A DNA stretch of 5,464 nt from an uncultured Candidatus Melainabacteria bacterium. GTDB taxonomy: Bacteria; Cyanobacteriota; Vampirovibrionia; Gastranaerophilales; Gastranaerophilaceae. Numbering within the stretch: the stretch's first letter is position 1; every line of letters starts with the position of its first letter. The stretch covers positions 1 through 5,464 of the forward strand of contig CALEJY010000075.1 of the NCBI GenBank assembly GCA_937898445.1, read 5' to 3'. The position numbers and the translations under genes were made by a program. Below, piece after piece: positions 1 through 5,447 of the stretch. The notes under the pieces were generated by a model. That model was not told where the DNA came from, searched no databases, and was given only the letters and a program-made list of their open reading frames with translations.

Positions 1-242
1 GAAACAAGTTGCCAAATCAATCAGGAAAGGATGTTTTCTATTTCTTTGTAGCAAAACAGGGGGTTATTCCGGCTGGAACAAAAGATGAAACTCGTCGTTG
101 GTCAAATTTCAATGATGAATGTATAGCAACAACTGCCGGAGGTGTTGGTTGCACTGCTTGGGTTGTTTACAACGAAAACATGGATTATTTACACTGTAGA
201 GATTTAAGCTGGACAGGTAAACATTCTTGCAGAGAAAAATAG
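1..242 (+). CDS. Pseudopilin-like protein, C-terminal fragment (5' end outside window)
   Basis: The reading frame is open at the left edge (first full codon at 3) and ends at TAG 240-242, so only about 79 C-terminal residues are visible. A TTG at 9 could be called as a start, but homology runs up to it, so I treat the gene as truncated by the window. The fragment matches the C-terminus of the full pseudopilin at 2865-3695: GKDVFYFF versus GVDVFNFF, then a Cys, then GCTAWVVYNENMDYLH versus GCTAHALYNGNMDYLH. That makes it a paralogous surface or secretion-type pseudopilin whose N-terminal helix lies upstream. It has four cysteines: one pair shared with the paralog and an extra C-terminal pair after YLH, which could form an additional disulfide outside the cytoplasm. 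It converges on the next gene with a 7-bp gap and no visible terminator. Family assignment is by comparison within the window; exact function is unknown. Confidence 0.8.
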   Translation, partial: NKLPNQSGKDVFYFFVAKQGVIPAGTKDETRRWSNFNDECIATTAGGVGCTAWVVYNENMDYLHCRDLSWTGKHSCREK

Positions 243-249
243 TTTTAGA

Positions 250-1869
250 TTATTTCTTTTCGTTAGAATAATCGGCAGTTCCCGGAAAGGCGTTTGAACC
301 GGTAGCTTTTCTTGTAATCCAGTATTGGATTTTTGGAATAAATGTTGACAAGAAAGCTGCAGAAATTGCAAAACCAACTCCCCAGTTGAATGCGTTTCTG
401 CCGAAGTTTTCTTTGCGTGCTTTTTCAAGAAGATCTTTTGTAATTTCGCCGTTTTTAGCTTTTTTGATAACTGATTGAATATAATGTTCAATTTCTTGTT
501 GTTTTTTGATAAATGTTTCTTTGTGGATAAATCTCAAGTCTTTATCAAATACAGGTTCGGAAATGCTTCCGGTGAACAAGTTTTGATCAGAAGTTGAACA
601 TCTGAATACATTTTTCAAGAAATCAGGAATATTAACTGCGCCATCTGTAAATATGTCGGCGATTTGTTTTTCGGTAACAATAGCTTTGCCGGAAAGTTTT
701 GGTTGAAGTTCTGACATACCTTTTGCGGATTTCTTAAATCTTTCAATATCGATTTCAGGATATTTAGATTTCACGTCATTTAACAATTCTGTGAATTTAT
801 CTAATTCTACAGTGCCATTTCCTTCTCTGATAGCTTTTTGTAATTTTGGAGTAATATAAGCGGCATTATCTCTGTTGCCTAACATAGCGGCTCTAAAGTC
901 ATCTGTACTCATTTTGCCGTCGTTCGCTTTCAAAACTTCTTGCATCAAGTCTGTAACTTGTTGTGCTGCGATTGGGTCAAGTCTTGTTCCACTACCTGTT
1001 TGAAGTTTATTAAATAGGAATGCAACTACAGGCATGTTGAACATGTAGAAGTAGCTTGAAGATATATCACGGAATAGAACTTCTGTTCTTTCGTGGTTGT
1101 TTCTTGCAGAAACACCTCTACCAACCCAAACACCGGCATCAGTTGAAATTAAACCGTATTTAGGGTTGTTTTCAAAACTATACGCAAGTGACATCAATGT
1201 TTGTGGAGAAACTGCTCCGAATGAAACATTTTTATCTTGTTTCATAAATTTATCCATTGTGTATTGCGGTTGTGTATTGTTATTTTCTGGTTGATTTGTT
1301 TGATTTTGTGGATTTGTTTTTGTGTCTTCTTCTGCTTTTTGTTTTTGCATAATATGTTTTGTTATAGCTTGGTTGGCTTTTGGCAAAACAAAACCAACAA
1401 GAGCGTTGGCAAGTAAAATACTTGTCATTACTTTGCCAAACTTGTAACCTGCGATAACTTTTTCAGCTTTTTTAGGATCTATTTTAAGTTGGTTTTTGAA
1501 CTTGTTTAGGTAGTTTTTGAACGGATCTCTGACTGCATCTTTTCCTGTGTCGAAATCTGTTTCAGGCAATTTGAATAATTTTTTGCCGACAAATTTATCA
1601 ATAAGACTGTTGAATAGTGGAACGCCACTAAACCAGAATAATGCACCAGTCATTTCTTCTGTCAAACGTTCTCTGGCTTCTGTAAAACCGCCTCTTTGGT
1701 AAGCCTGATAAGTTCTTCCGGCTTCAACAAAAGCTTCCAATAAAATAACCGGAGCAATTGAACGGCTTGCCAGACCTTTGACAAACTTTTGTTTGTAGCT
1801 AAAGTCTTTAAGAGTTTGATTAGGTTTTATATGTATATTTAAGTTTGGTTTTATATTAGAAATTGCCAT
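250..1869 (-). CDS. Hypothetical 539-aa membrane-associated protein with degenerate EF-hand-like repeats
   Basis: I do not recognise a named family. Hydrophobic stretches lie at about residues 74-90, 145-163, 272-288 and 493-516, so it is probably membrane-associated although there is no Sec signal peptide. An Asn/Gln/Lys/Pro-rich low-complexity linker at about 174-213 divides it into two parts. Four short motifs in the second part resemble the second half of an EF-hand loop plus exiting helix: NDGKMSTDDF (316-325), GNGTVELDKF (350-359), TDGAVNIPDF (408-417) and KNGEITKDLL (472-481). The first two are 34 residues apart, near the usual EF-hand pair spacing, but the acidic ligands at loop positions 1 and 3 are missing, so calcium binding is doubtful. 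The ATG at 1869 is chosen as the first Met; AGGAAA lies 11 bases upstream, a weak and distant Shine-Dalgarno. It is divergent from the 267-aa gene and convergent with the left pilin fragment. The length and codon-like consistency support a real gene; role unknown. Confidence 0.85.
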   Translation of the reverse strand: MAISNIKPNLNIHIKPNQTLKDFSYKQKFVKGLASRSIAPVILLEAFVEAGRTYQAYQRGGFTEARERLTEEMTGALFWFSGVPLFNSLIDKFVGKKLFKLPETDFDTGKDAVRDPFKNYLNKFKNQLKIDPKKAEKVIAGYKFGKVMTSILLANALVGFVLPKANQAITKHIMQKQKAEEDTKTNPQNQTNQPENNNTQPQYTMDKFMKQDKNVSFGAVSPQTLMSLAYSFENNPKYGLISTDAGVWVGRGVSARNNHERTEVLFRDISSSYFYMFNMPVVAFLFNKLQTGSGTRLDPIAAQQVTDLMQEVLKANDGKMSTDDFRAAMLGNRDNAAYITPKLQKAIREGNGTVELDKFTELLNDVKSKYPEIDIERFKKSAKGMSELQPKLSGKAIVTEKQIADIFTDGAVNIPDFLKNVFRCSTSDQNLFTGSISEPVFDKDLRFIHKETFIKKQQEIEHYIQSVIKKAKNGEITKDLLEKARKENFGRNAFNWGVGFAISAAFLSTFIPKIQYWITRKATGSNAFPGTADYSNEKK

Positions 1870-1942
1870 GTTAAAAATTTTTTCCTGAATACATAATAAC
1901 CCTGAAAAATCATTTTTGCCCTAATTTTGTATGTTGTTAACA

Positions 1943-2040
1943 TTTTGTTACACTGAAAACGCCCTCTATAAAGTAGTTAAGTTTTGTTAAAATAATTTCT
2001 CAAACTAACAATGTTTTATATTCAGTGTTTTTGTTAAAAT
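1943..2040. repeat. Repeated TTTTGTTA words and inverted 8-mer in divergent intergenic region
   Basis: The 191-bp divergent region (1870-2060) holds three copies of TTTTGTTA at 1943-1950, 1982-1989 and 2029-2036. The last two extend to a perfect 12-bp direct repeat, TTTTGTTAAAAT (1982-1993 and 2029-2040). An inverted 8-mer, ACACTGAA (1950-1957) and TTCAGTGT (2021-2028), brackets the middle. Such an arrangement could be operator sites controlling both divergent genes, but AT-rich composition makes chance matches fairly likely. Nothing else gene-like is seen in the region. Confidence 0.4.
1945..1972 (+). promoter_or_regulatory. Candidate sigma70-type promoter for the 267-aa gene
   Basis: A -35-like TTGTTA (1945-1950) is followed by a 16-nt spacer and a -10-like TATAAA (1967-1972). 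It would start transcription near 1979 and leave a leader of about 80 nt before ATG 2061. The opposite strand of the same spot reads TATAGA (1970-1965), so the - strand gene might share this AT-rich block, but I find no good -35 for it. A second candidate is TGTTAAAAT at 2032-2040 (extended -10-like), which would leave only about 14 nt of leader. The choice is uncertain. Confidence 0.35.
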
Positions 2041-2060
2041 GTGTATAGAAGGTGTGAAAA

Positions 2061-2864
2061 ATGCAAGTAACTCCAGTAAATAGTAATTTAAACCAGACTA
2101 ATACTAATTACAACAAAAATAAAGAAAGAAAAATTAAAGCGGGTGTTGTGGCAACTTCCGCATTAGGTGTTGCAACAGCATTAGCGCATATTTCTAAACG
2201 TCAAGGCTTTTCATTAAATCCTTCAAAGATCGCCAAAACTCCTATAAAAGATTGGGCAATTTTTGGATTGTACAGCAAAAATCATCCAGATAGAAAATTG
2301 ATTGACCTTGAAGGTCCGCAAATTATAGAACTTGCATCATCATCTGTTGCAGGCGGATTAGTTGGCGGAGTTATTTTTGATGACAAAAAACATAGAAAAG
2401 CTAAATATAAAGAGGCTGTAAATCAATTGTTAGGTAACGTTTTAGTTCCTATCGGATGTGTTTGGACTGCATCAAAATTATATAAGAGCCAAAAAGCTAA
2501 TATTATGAAACTTGTTCCGCAAATAAAAGAAACCGGAAAAGCTTCAAAGGTATTTAATGGAGCGTTAAAAGCTATTCCGATGTCTATTGTTACTATTGCG
2601 GCTTTATCTACAGGTATTTTTGCAGGAAACAAAGTTTCTAATTTTATAAACGAAAAGATTTATCATAAAAAAGTTAAACGAGATATTAAACCGTCAGATT
2701 TTGCGCCACACGTAGATGATATCGGTATGGCAGTATCCTTGATGGCTGAAAAATCTCCGTTTGCATCATTTATTCAAAGAGTAGTTCCGGCGTTTTTATG
2801 TGTTCCTGGTATTGAAACAGGCATGCATAGAGAGGAACCGGAAACACCTGAATTGAAGAAATAA
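2061..2864 (+). CDS. Hypothetical 267-aa multi-pass membrane protein
   Basis: I do not recognise a named family. A polar Asn-rich N-terminus (residues 1-25) is followed by hydrophobic or small-residue segments at about 26-44, 88-106, 122-140, 168-190 and 236-250, which suggests an integral membrane protein with several helices. The C-terminal block, residues about 203-254 (KVKRDIKPSDFAPHVDDIG, then a hydrophobic stretch), looks like a conserved module; I recall similar text in orphan proteins of gut Melainabacteria but cannot verify it. The start is well supported by AAGGTG at 2049-2054, six bases before the ATG. The helix plus NKVSNFINEKI region (189-199) resembles residues 145-173 of the divergent 539-aa protein in pattern, a weak hint of relationship. 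Its TAA stop directly abuts the stop codon of the convergent pilin gene. Function unknown. Confidence 0.85.
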   Translation: MQVTPVNSNLNQTNTNYNKNKERKIKAGVVATSALGVATALAHISKRQGFSLNPSKIAKTPIKDWAIFGLYSKNHPDRKLIDLEGPQIIELASSSVAGGLVGGVIFDDKKHRKAKYKEAVNQLLGNVLVPIGCVWTASKLYKSQKANIMKLVPQIKETGKASKVFNGALKAIPMSIVTIAALSTGIFAGNKVSNFINEKIYHKKVKRDIKPSDFAPHVDDIGMAVSLMAEKSPFASFIQRVVPAFLCVPGIETGMHREEPETPELKK

Positions 2865-3695
2865 TTATTGCCAATCTTTTTTGTGTAAATAATCCATATT
2901 GCCATTATACAAAGCATGGGCAGTACAACCTCTGCCGTTGCTATCTGCACTACCAACTGCTTCAAAAGCGTTGCAATTGTAGCCTATTGTTGTTGAATTA
3001 GGCTTAAACCCTTCTTTAGTAAAGAAGAAGTTAAAGACATCTACTCCAATTTTCATTTTAGATTTTTTAGGAAATACTACCCAAAAGTCGGAACAGACAA
3101 TTCTCTTGCCATCATAAAGTCCGTTGCAGTCCAAACTGTTAATCCAGCCCATTGTTACCATAGTGCCATCTTTTAAATAAAAATATTTGTCGGCAGACAC
3201 TTTCCAAGGCCAAAAAGCTTGTCTACCATCAATGGATTCTACATAACCGATATATGAATTTTGAGGAATTTTACTTTTTTCGACGTATTTCATAAGAATA
3301 TTCATAACATTTTCAGTTCCGCTATCATCAAGGATATTGTTCCCGTCATCATCTTTACCTTGATATGTGACTGTTAAACCCCAATCTGTTACATCTCCAT
3401 ATTCTTCTTGCGCCATCAAAAACGCATTTTGCATAACGGAATAAGCTTTTTTTAGTTGAGTAATTCGTTGTTTCTCGTGGTAATTTTGGATTAAAGATGG
3501 GAGAGTTAGTGCAGCCACAACTCCGATTATTCCGAGAGTGATTAGGACTTCTGCTAATGTGAAAGCTATTTTACGAGAATTGTTCCAATGGGCTACGTGC
3601 GTAGTACCGGCTTTTTTTAGTGAAAAGTGAGAAGTGAAACGTGAAAAGTCCGTATCGGTAAAGTTATTTCCTTTCATATCACTATTCCATGTCAT
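2865..3695 (-). CDS. Type IV pilin / type II secretion-like pseudopilin with long leader
   Basis: Residues 41-68 carry the class III signal: RKIA then FTLAEVLITLGIIGV. The prepilin peptidase should cut between Ala44 and Phe45, giving a mature N-terminal Phe with Glu at +5, the conserved residue for pilus assembly. Ala rather than Gly at -1 is a known variant. A long amphipathic helix follows (about 69-98), then a globular domain with Cys190, Cys201, Cys241 and Cys257, likely exported and able to form disulfides. The C-terminus (GVDVFNFF to NMDYLH) is paralogous to the gene fragment at the left edge. The leader is 44 residues from ATG 3695, or 38 from ATG 3677; neither has a good Shine-Dalgarno, and no ATG, GTG or TTG occurs between 3677 and the cleavage site. 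The leader is encoded by heptamer and palindromic repeats. No stop interrupts the frame upstream until TGA at 3816-3818. It may be a minor or surface pseudopilin; its assembly machinery is not in the window. Confidence 0.88.
   Translation of the reverse strand: MTWNSDMKGNNFTDTDFSRFTSHFSLKKAGTTHVAHWNNSRKIAFTLAEVLITLGIIGVVAALTLPSLIQNYHEKQRITQLKKAYSVMQNAFLMAQEEYGDVTDWGLTVTYQGKDDDGNNILDDSGTENVMNILMKYVEKSKIPQNSYIGYVESIDGRQAFWPWKVSADKYFYLKDGTMVTMGWINSLDCNGLYDGKRIVCSDFWVVFPKKSKMKIGVDVFNFFFTKEGFKPNSTTIGYNCNAFEAVGSADSNGRGCTAHALYNGNMDYLHKKDWQ
3590..3608. repeat. Palindromic 19-bp repeat, copy 1 (in pilin leader)
   Basis: The + strand reads GGGCTACGTGCGTAGTACC. It differs at one position (T3605 for C) from copy 2 at 3761-3779. 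The core CTACG-TG-CGTAG is an inverted repeat able to form a short hairpin. On the - strand it encodes Gly-Thr-Thr-His-Val-Ala-His of the pilin leader (residues 30-36). A T7 run follows at 3612-3618 on the + strand. Confidence 0.75.
3619..3646. repeat. Four tandem heptanucleotide repeats in pilin leader
   Basis: Four consecutive 7-mers are seen on the + strand: AGTGAAA (3619-3625), AGTGAGA (3626-3632), AGTGAAA (3633-3639) and CGTGAAA (3640-3646). They lie inside the coding sequence for pilin residues about 17-26 on the - strand. Seven is not a multiple of three, so gain or loss of a unit would shift the frame of the downstream pilin. Heptameric short tandem repeats (STRR) are known from filamentous cyanobacteria; any relationship is speculative. 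Confidence 0.75.
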
Positions 3696-3729
3696 TGCTA
3701 GTGGAGTGTAACGGAAAACTCTACACCAA

Positions 3730-3757
3730 TTTATGAAGTAGGAACCAATGTTGTCAC
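3730..3757 (-). promoter_or_regulatory. Candidate promoter for the pilin gene
   Basis: Read on the - strand, GTGACA (3757-3752; 5 of 6 to TTGACA) is followed by a 16-nt spacer and CATAAA (3735-3730; 4 of 6 to TATAAT). Transcription would begin near 3722, giving about 27 nt before ATG 3695. It sits just after the aroC stop and the palindromic repeat copy 2, so the pilin could be transcribed separately from aroC. The -10 is only moderate. Confidence 0.35.
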
Positions 3758-3760
3758 AGA

Positions 3761-3779
3761 GGGCTACGTGCGTAGCACC
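3761..3779. repeat. Palindromic 19-bp repeat, copy 2 (at aroC 3' end)
   Basis: The + strand reads GGGCTACGTGCGTAGCACC, 18 of 19 identical to copy 1. The arms GCTAC (3763-3767) and GTAGC (3772-3776) form a stem with a GTGC loop; outer GG/CC pairs add to it with one bulged A. On the - strand it encodes the last aroC residues, Val-Leu-Arg-Thr, and the TAG stop (3766-3764). There is no U-tract on the aroC side, so it is not a standard intrinsic terminator. Confidence 0.75.
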
Positions 3780-4813
3780 TCGTTTAAGTTGTCGCCACCG
3801 AATTTCATTAAAATTTCATCTATCAAAACACAAGCTATTCTGTTTTCGGCAACAACAGAACATGCTTCTACCGCACAAGTATCAGAACGTTCAAAATGCG
3901 CTTCTGTTTGTTCCATTGTTTTTGCATCAACTGTATTTAGCGGTTTTCTTAGTGTCGGAATTGGTTTCATAACCGCAGTAACAACCAAAGGTTCTCCATT
4001 TGTCATTCCACCTTCAATTCCGCCTGCATTATTGGTTTTGCGAATAATTTTTCCATTTTCAATGTACATTTGATCATGAAATTCACTTCCCAACATTTTG
4101 TAAGCATGATGATTTCCTATTGAAACCGCTTTTACTGCAGGAATACTCATTACTGCCTGCGCAATTTTTCCATCAAGCATTTTATCCCAATGCACGTAAG
4201 AACCAAGCCCTATTGGAAGATTTTCGTAAATAACTTCAAATTTGCCACCTAATGTATCGCCCATTTCTTTGGCTTTGTCTATTTCTTTGTGAAATTCTTC
4301 TTCTGTCTTGCCATTTCCAATCTGAATAATTTTTGAAGAACAAGTTATTCCAAACTGCTTTAACATTAATTTTGCAACCGCCCCAACTGCAACTTCTATA
4401 GCGGTTTTTCTGGCACTAGAACGTTCTAGGATGTTTCTCAAATCTGTTTGATTATATTTTATACTGCCTGCATAATCGGCGTGTCCGGGTCTGTATTTTG
4501 AAAATGATTTTTCGTCAGTAAAATCTTCCGGATTTGTACTCATAATTTTTTGCCAGTTTTCAAAATCTTTGTTTTGGATAACAAGAGTGAGCGGAGAACC
4601 CAAAGTTTTACCAAATCTGACACCTGATGTAATTTCTACAGTATCAGATTCAATTTTCATTCTTCCGCCACGCCCGTAACCACCTTGACGGCGTTTAAGT
4701 TCTAAATTTATAAAATCAGTATCTATTTCAAATCCTGCAGGAATTCCCTCTATTATTGCGGTTAAGCATTTTCCATGACTTTCACCGGCTGTTAAAAATC
4801 TAAATTTGTTCAT
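3764..4813 (-). CDS. aroC: Chorismate synthase
   Basis: AroC converts 5-enolpyruvylshikimate-3-phosphate to chorismate with loss of phosphate, using reduced FMN as cofactor. It is the last step of the shikimate pathway and cytosolic; the family is tetrameric. All three family signatures are readable: GESHGKCLTAIIEGIPAG at residues 10-27 (His13), ERSSARKTAIEVAVGAVA at 130-147, and RSDTCAVEA at 309-317. RPGHAD (108-113) holds the second conserved His (His111), and NNAGGIEGGMTNGEP (261-275) is the conserved Gly-rich loop. At 349 residues it is near the usual bacterial length and looks intact. The ATG at 4813 fits the family N-terminus; there is no clear Shine-Dalgarno, only AT-rich sequence. The last four residues and the stop lie in a palindromic repeat shared with the pilin leader. 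No other aro genes are adjacent. It may be co-transcribed with the secreted-protein gene 66 bp upstream or have its own promoter near the 4839-4860 palindrome. Confidence 0.97.
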   Translation of the reverse strand: MNKFRFLTAGESHGKCLTAIIEGIPAGFEIDTDFINLELKRRQGGYGRGGRMKIESDTVEITSGVRFGKTLGSPLTLVIQNKDFENWQKIMSTNPEDFTDEKSFSKYRPGHADYAGSIKYNQTDLRNILERSSARKTAIEVAVGAVAKLMLKQFGITCSSKIIQIGNGKTEEEFHKEIDKAKEMGDTLGGKFEVIYENLPIGLGSYVHWDKMLDGKIAQAVMSIPAVKAVSIGNHHAYKMLGSEFHDQMYIENGKIIRKTNNAGGIEGGMTNGEPLVVTAVMKPIPTLRKPLNTVDAKTMEQTEAHFERSDTCAVEACSVVAENRIACVLIDEILMKFGGDNLNEVLRT

Positions 4814-4838
4814 ATCTTTTTTTATTAATTAATAATTA

Positions 4839-4860
4839 GTGTGGAAAATATTTTCCCCAC
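4839..4860. promoter_or_regulatory. 22-bp near-perfect palindrome upstream of aroC
   Basis: The core GGAAAATATTTTCC (4843-4856) is a perfect 14-bp palindrome. Extending to 4839-4860 gives GTG..CAC arms with a single mismatched pair. It lies 26 bases before the aroC ATG and 19 bases after the stop of the upstream gene. No T-run follows on either strand, so it fits an operator-like dyad better than an intrinsic terminator. The regulator is unknown. Confidence 0.5.
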
Positions 4861-4879
4861 TCTACGTTTTCGTTAATAC

Positions 4880-5356
4880 TTATTTAGCATATTTTAGAAA
4901 AATTTGTTCTTTTGTTTGCATCAATTCTTCTGTAATTTGCCATTTTCCATTGATTTTTTTAACAATCATATATGTTTTAAGTTTGTAAGTTTCGCCTTTT
5001 GGTTGTCTTAAAGAACTAACTTTGTATGAACCATTGCCAAGAGATGTAACTGAAACGTTGGTATATGTGTTTTTGTAACCTCTCATTCTTGCACCGGCTT
5101 GACCAATTTTCATTTGTTTAATATAAGTTGCAGTATTTGTGTTAACGTTAACCAATTGACCGTTTGGTTTTACAACTTGTCTGATAATTTTTGCGTTAGG
5201 TGAATACATTGTAGCAACAGTTGCGCTATAAGAGTTTGCAGCAGCAACGTAACTATTAAAGAAATTTAGTGCCTCTTGTGCGCTATCTGCAAATGCTTGT
5301 AAACCAGTCATCATCATAATTGTAAATACAGTTAATATAGATAATAATTTTTTCAT
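4880..5356 (-). CDS. Secreted small protein with NTF2-like (SnoaL-type) fold, putative
   Basis: The chosen start gives 158 residues. MKKLLSILTV followed by a hydrophobic, Met-rich core and AFA at 21-23 is a typical Sec signal peptide, with cleavage predicted before Asp24. The mature part begins with a helix (SAQEALNFFNSYVAAANSY), then a turn with MYSPNAKI, and ends with alternating strands including YMIVKKINGKWQITEELMQ (129-147). That helix-then-sheet pattern with a 'GKWQI' strand near the C-terminus is typical of NTF2-like domains, which often lack a defined catalytic role. This is a fold-level guess from pattern, not a match to a named family. An upstream in-frame ATG at 5383 would add nine charged residues before the signal peptide and has no ribosome site, so ATG 5356 is preferred. 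A strong promoter lies at 5420-5447. It precedes aroC on the same strand. Confidence 0.85.
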   Translation of the reverse strand: MKKLLSILTVFTIMMMTGLQAFADSAQEALNFFNSYVAAANSYSATVATMYSPNAKIIRQVVKPNGQLVNVNTNTATYIKQMKIGQAGARMRGYKNTYTNVSVTSLGNGSYKVSSLRQPKGETYKLKTYMIVKKINGKWQITEELMQTKEQIFLKYAK

Positions 5357-5362
5357 TTCCAA

Positions 5363-5368
5363 TTCCTT
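5363..5368 (-). promoter_or_regulatory. Shine-Dalgarno site deciding the start at 5356
   Basis: On the - strand AAGGAA lies six bases before ATG 5356. The alternative in-frame ATG at 5383 has no purine-rich site before it. This supports a start at the signal peptide Met. Confidence 0.75.
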
Positions 5369-5419
5369 TTTTATTCTACACATTAGTATAACGATTTTAA
5401 TGTAATTTTGTTCATTTTA

Positions 5420-5447
5420 ATTATATCATATAAACGTTGAATGTCAT
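5420..5447 (-). promoter_or_regulatory. Sigma70-type extended -10 promoter for the secreted protein gene
   Basis: Read on the - strand, ATGACA (5447-5442; 5 of 6 to TTGACA), a 16-nt spacer, then a perfect TATAAT (5425-5420) preceded by TGA, giving the extended -10 form TGnTATAAT. Transcription should start near 5413, leaving a leader of about 57 nt. This is the best promoter match in the window. A weaker TATACT (5390-5385) lies downstream. Confidence 0.65.

Noticed and set aside
9..11. TTG as the start codon of a 77-residue gene
   Set aside because: The frame is open to the window edge and the homology to the pilin C-terminus begins at once, so the gene simply starts outside the window.
2877..2882. 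T6 run after the 267-aa gene as an intrinsic terminator
   Set aside because: It is preceded only by an AT-only 10-bp palindrome at 2860-2869 with no GC-rich stem, and the bases are coding for the pilin C-terminus on the other strand.
3590..3618. Palindrome copy 1 plus T7 as a + strand intrinsic terminator
   Set aside because: The shape fits, but no + strand gene ends within 700 bp, and the segment is within the pilin leader coding sequence; it may be a property of the repeat element rather than a working terminator here.
3590..3779. CRISPR array
   Set aside because: Only two palindromic copies 171 bp apart, with no regular spacers; the heptamers are too short to be CRISPR repeats.
3748..4073. 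+ strand reading frames over the aroC 3' half
   Set aside because: They are antisense to a clearly identified chorismate synthase, and lack recognisable domains or ribosome sites.
5354..5383. ATG at 5383 as the start of the secreted protein
   Set aside because: It has no Shine-Dalgarno and would place nine charged residues before a standard Sec signal peptide; ATG 5356 has AAGGAA six bases upstream.
5383..5415. Ten-residue leader peptide (MNKITLKSLY) on the - strand, its stop overlapping the ATG at 5383
   Set aside because: Its ATG lies at the predicted transcription start, so no ribosome site could precede it; likely chance.
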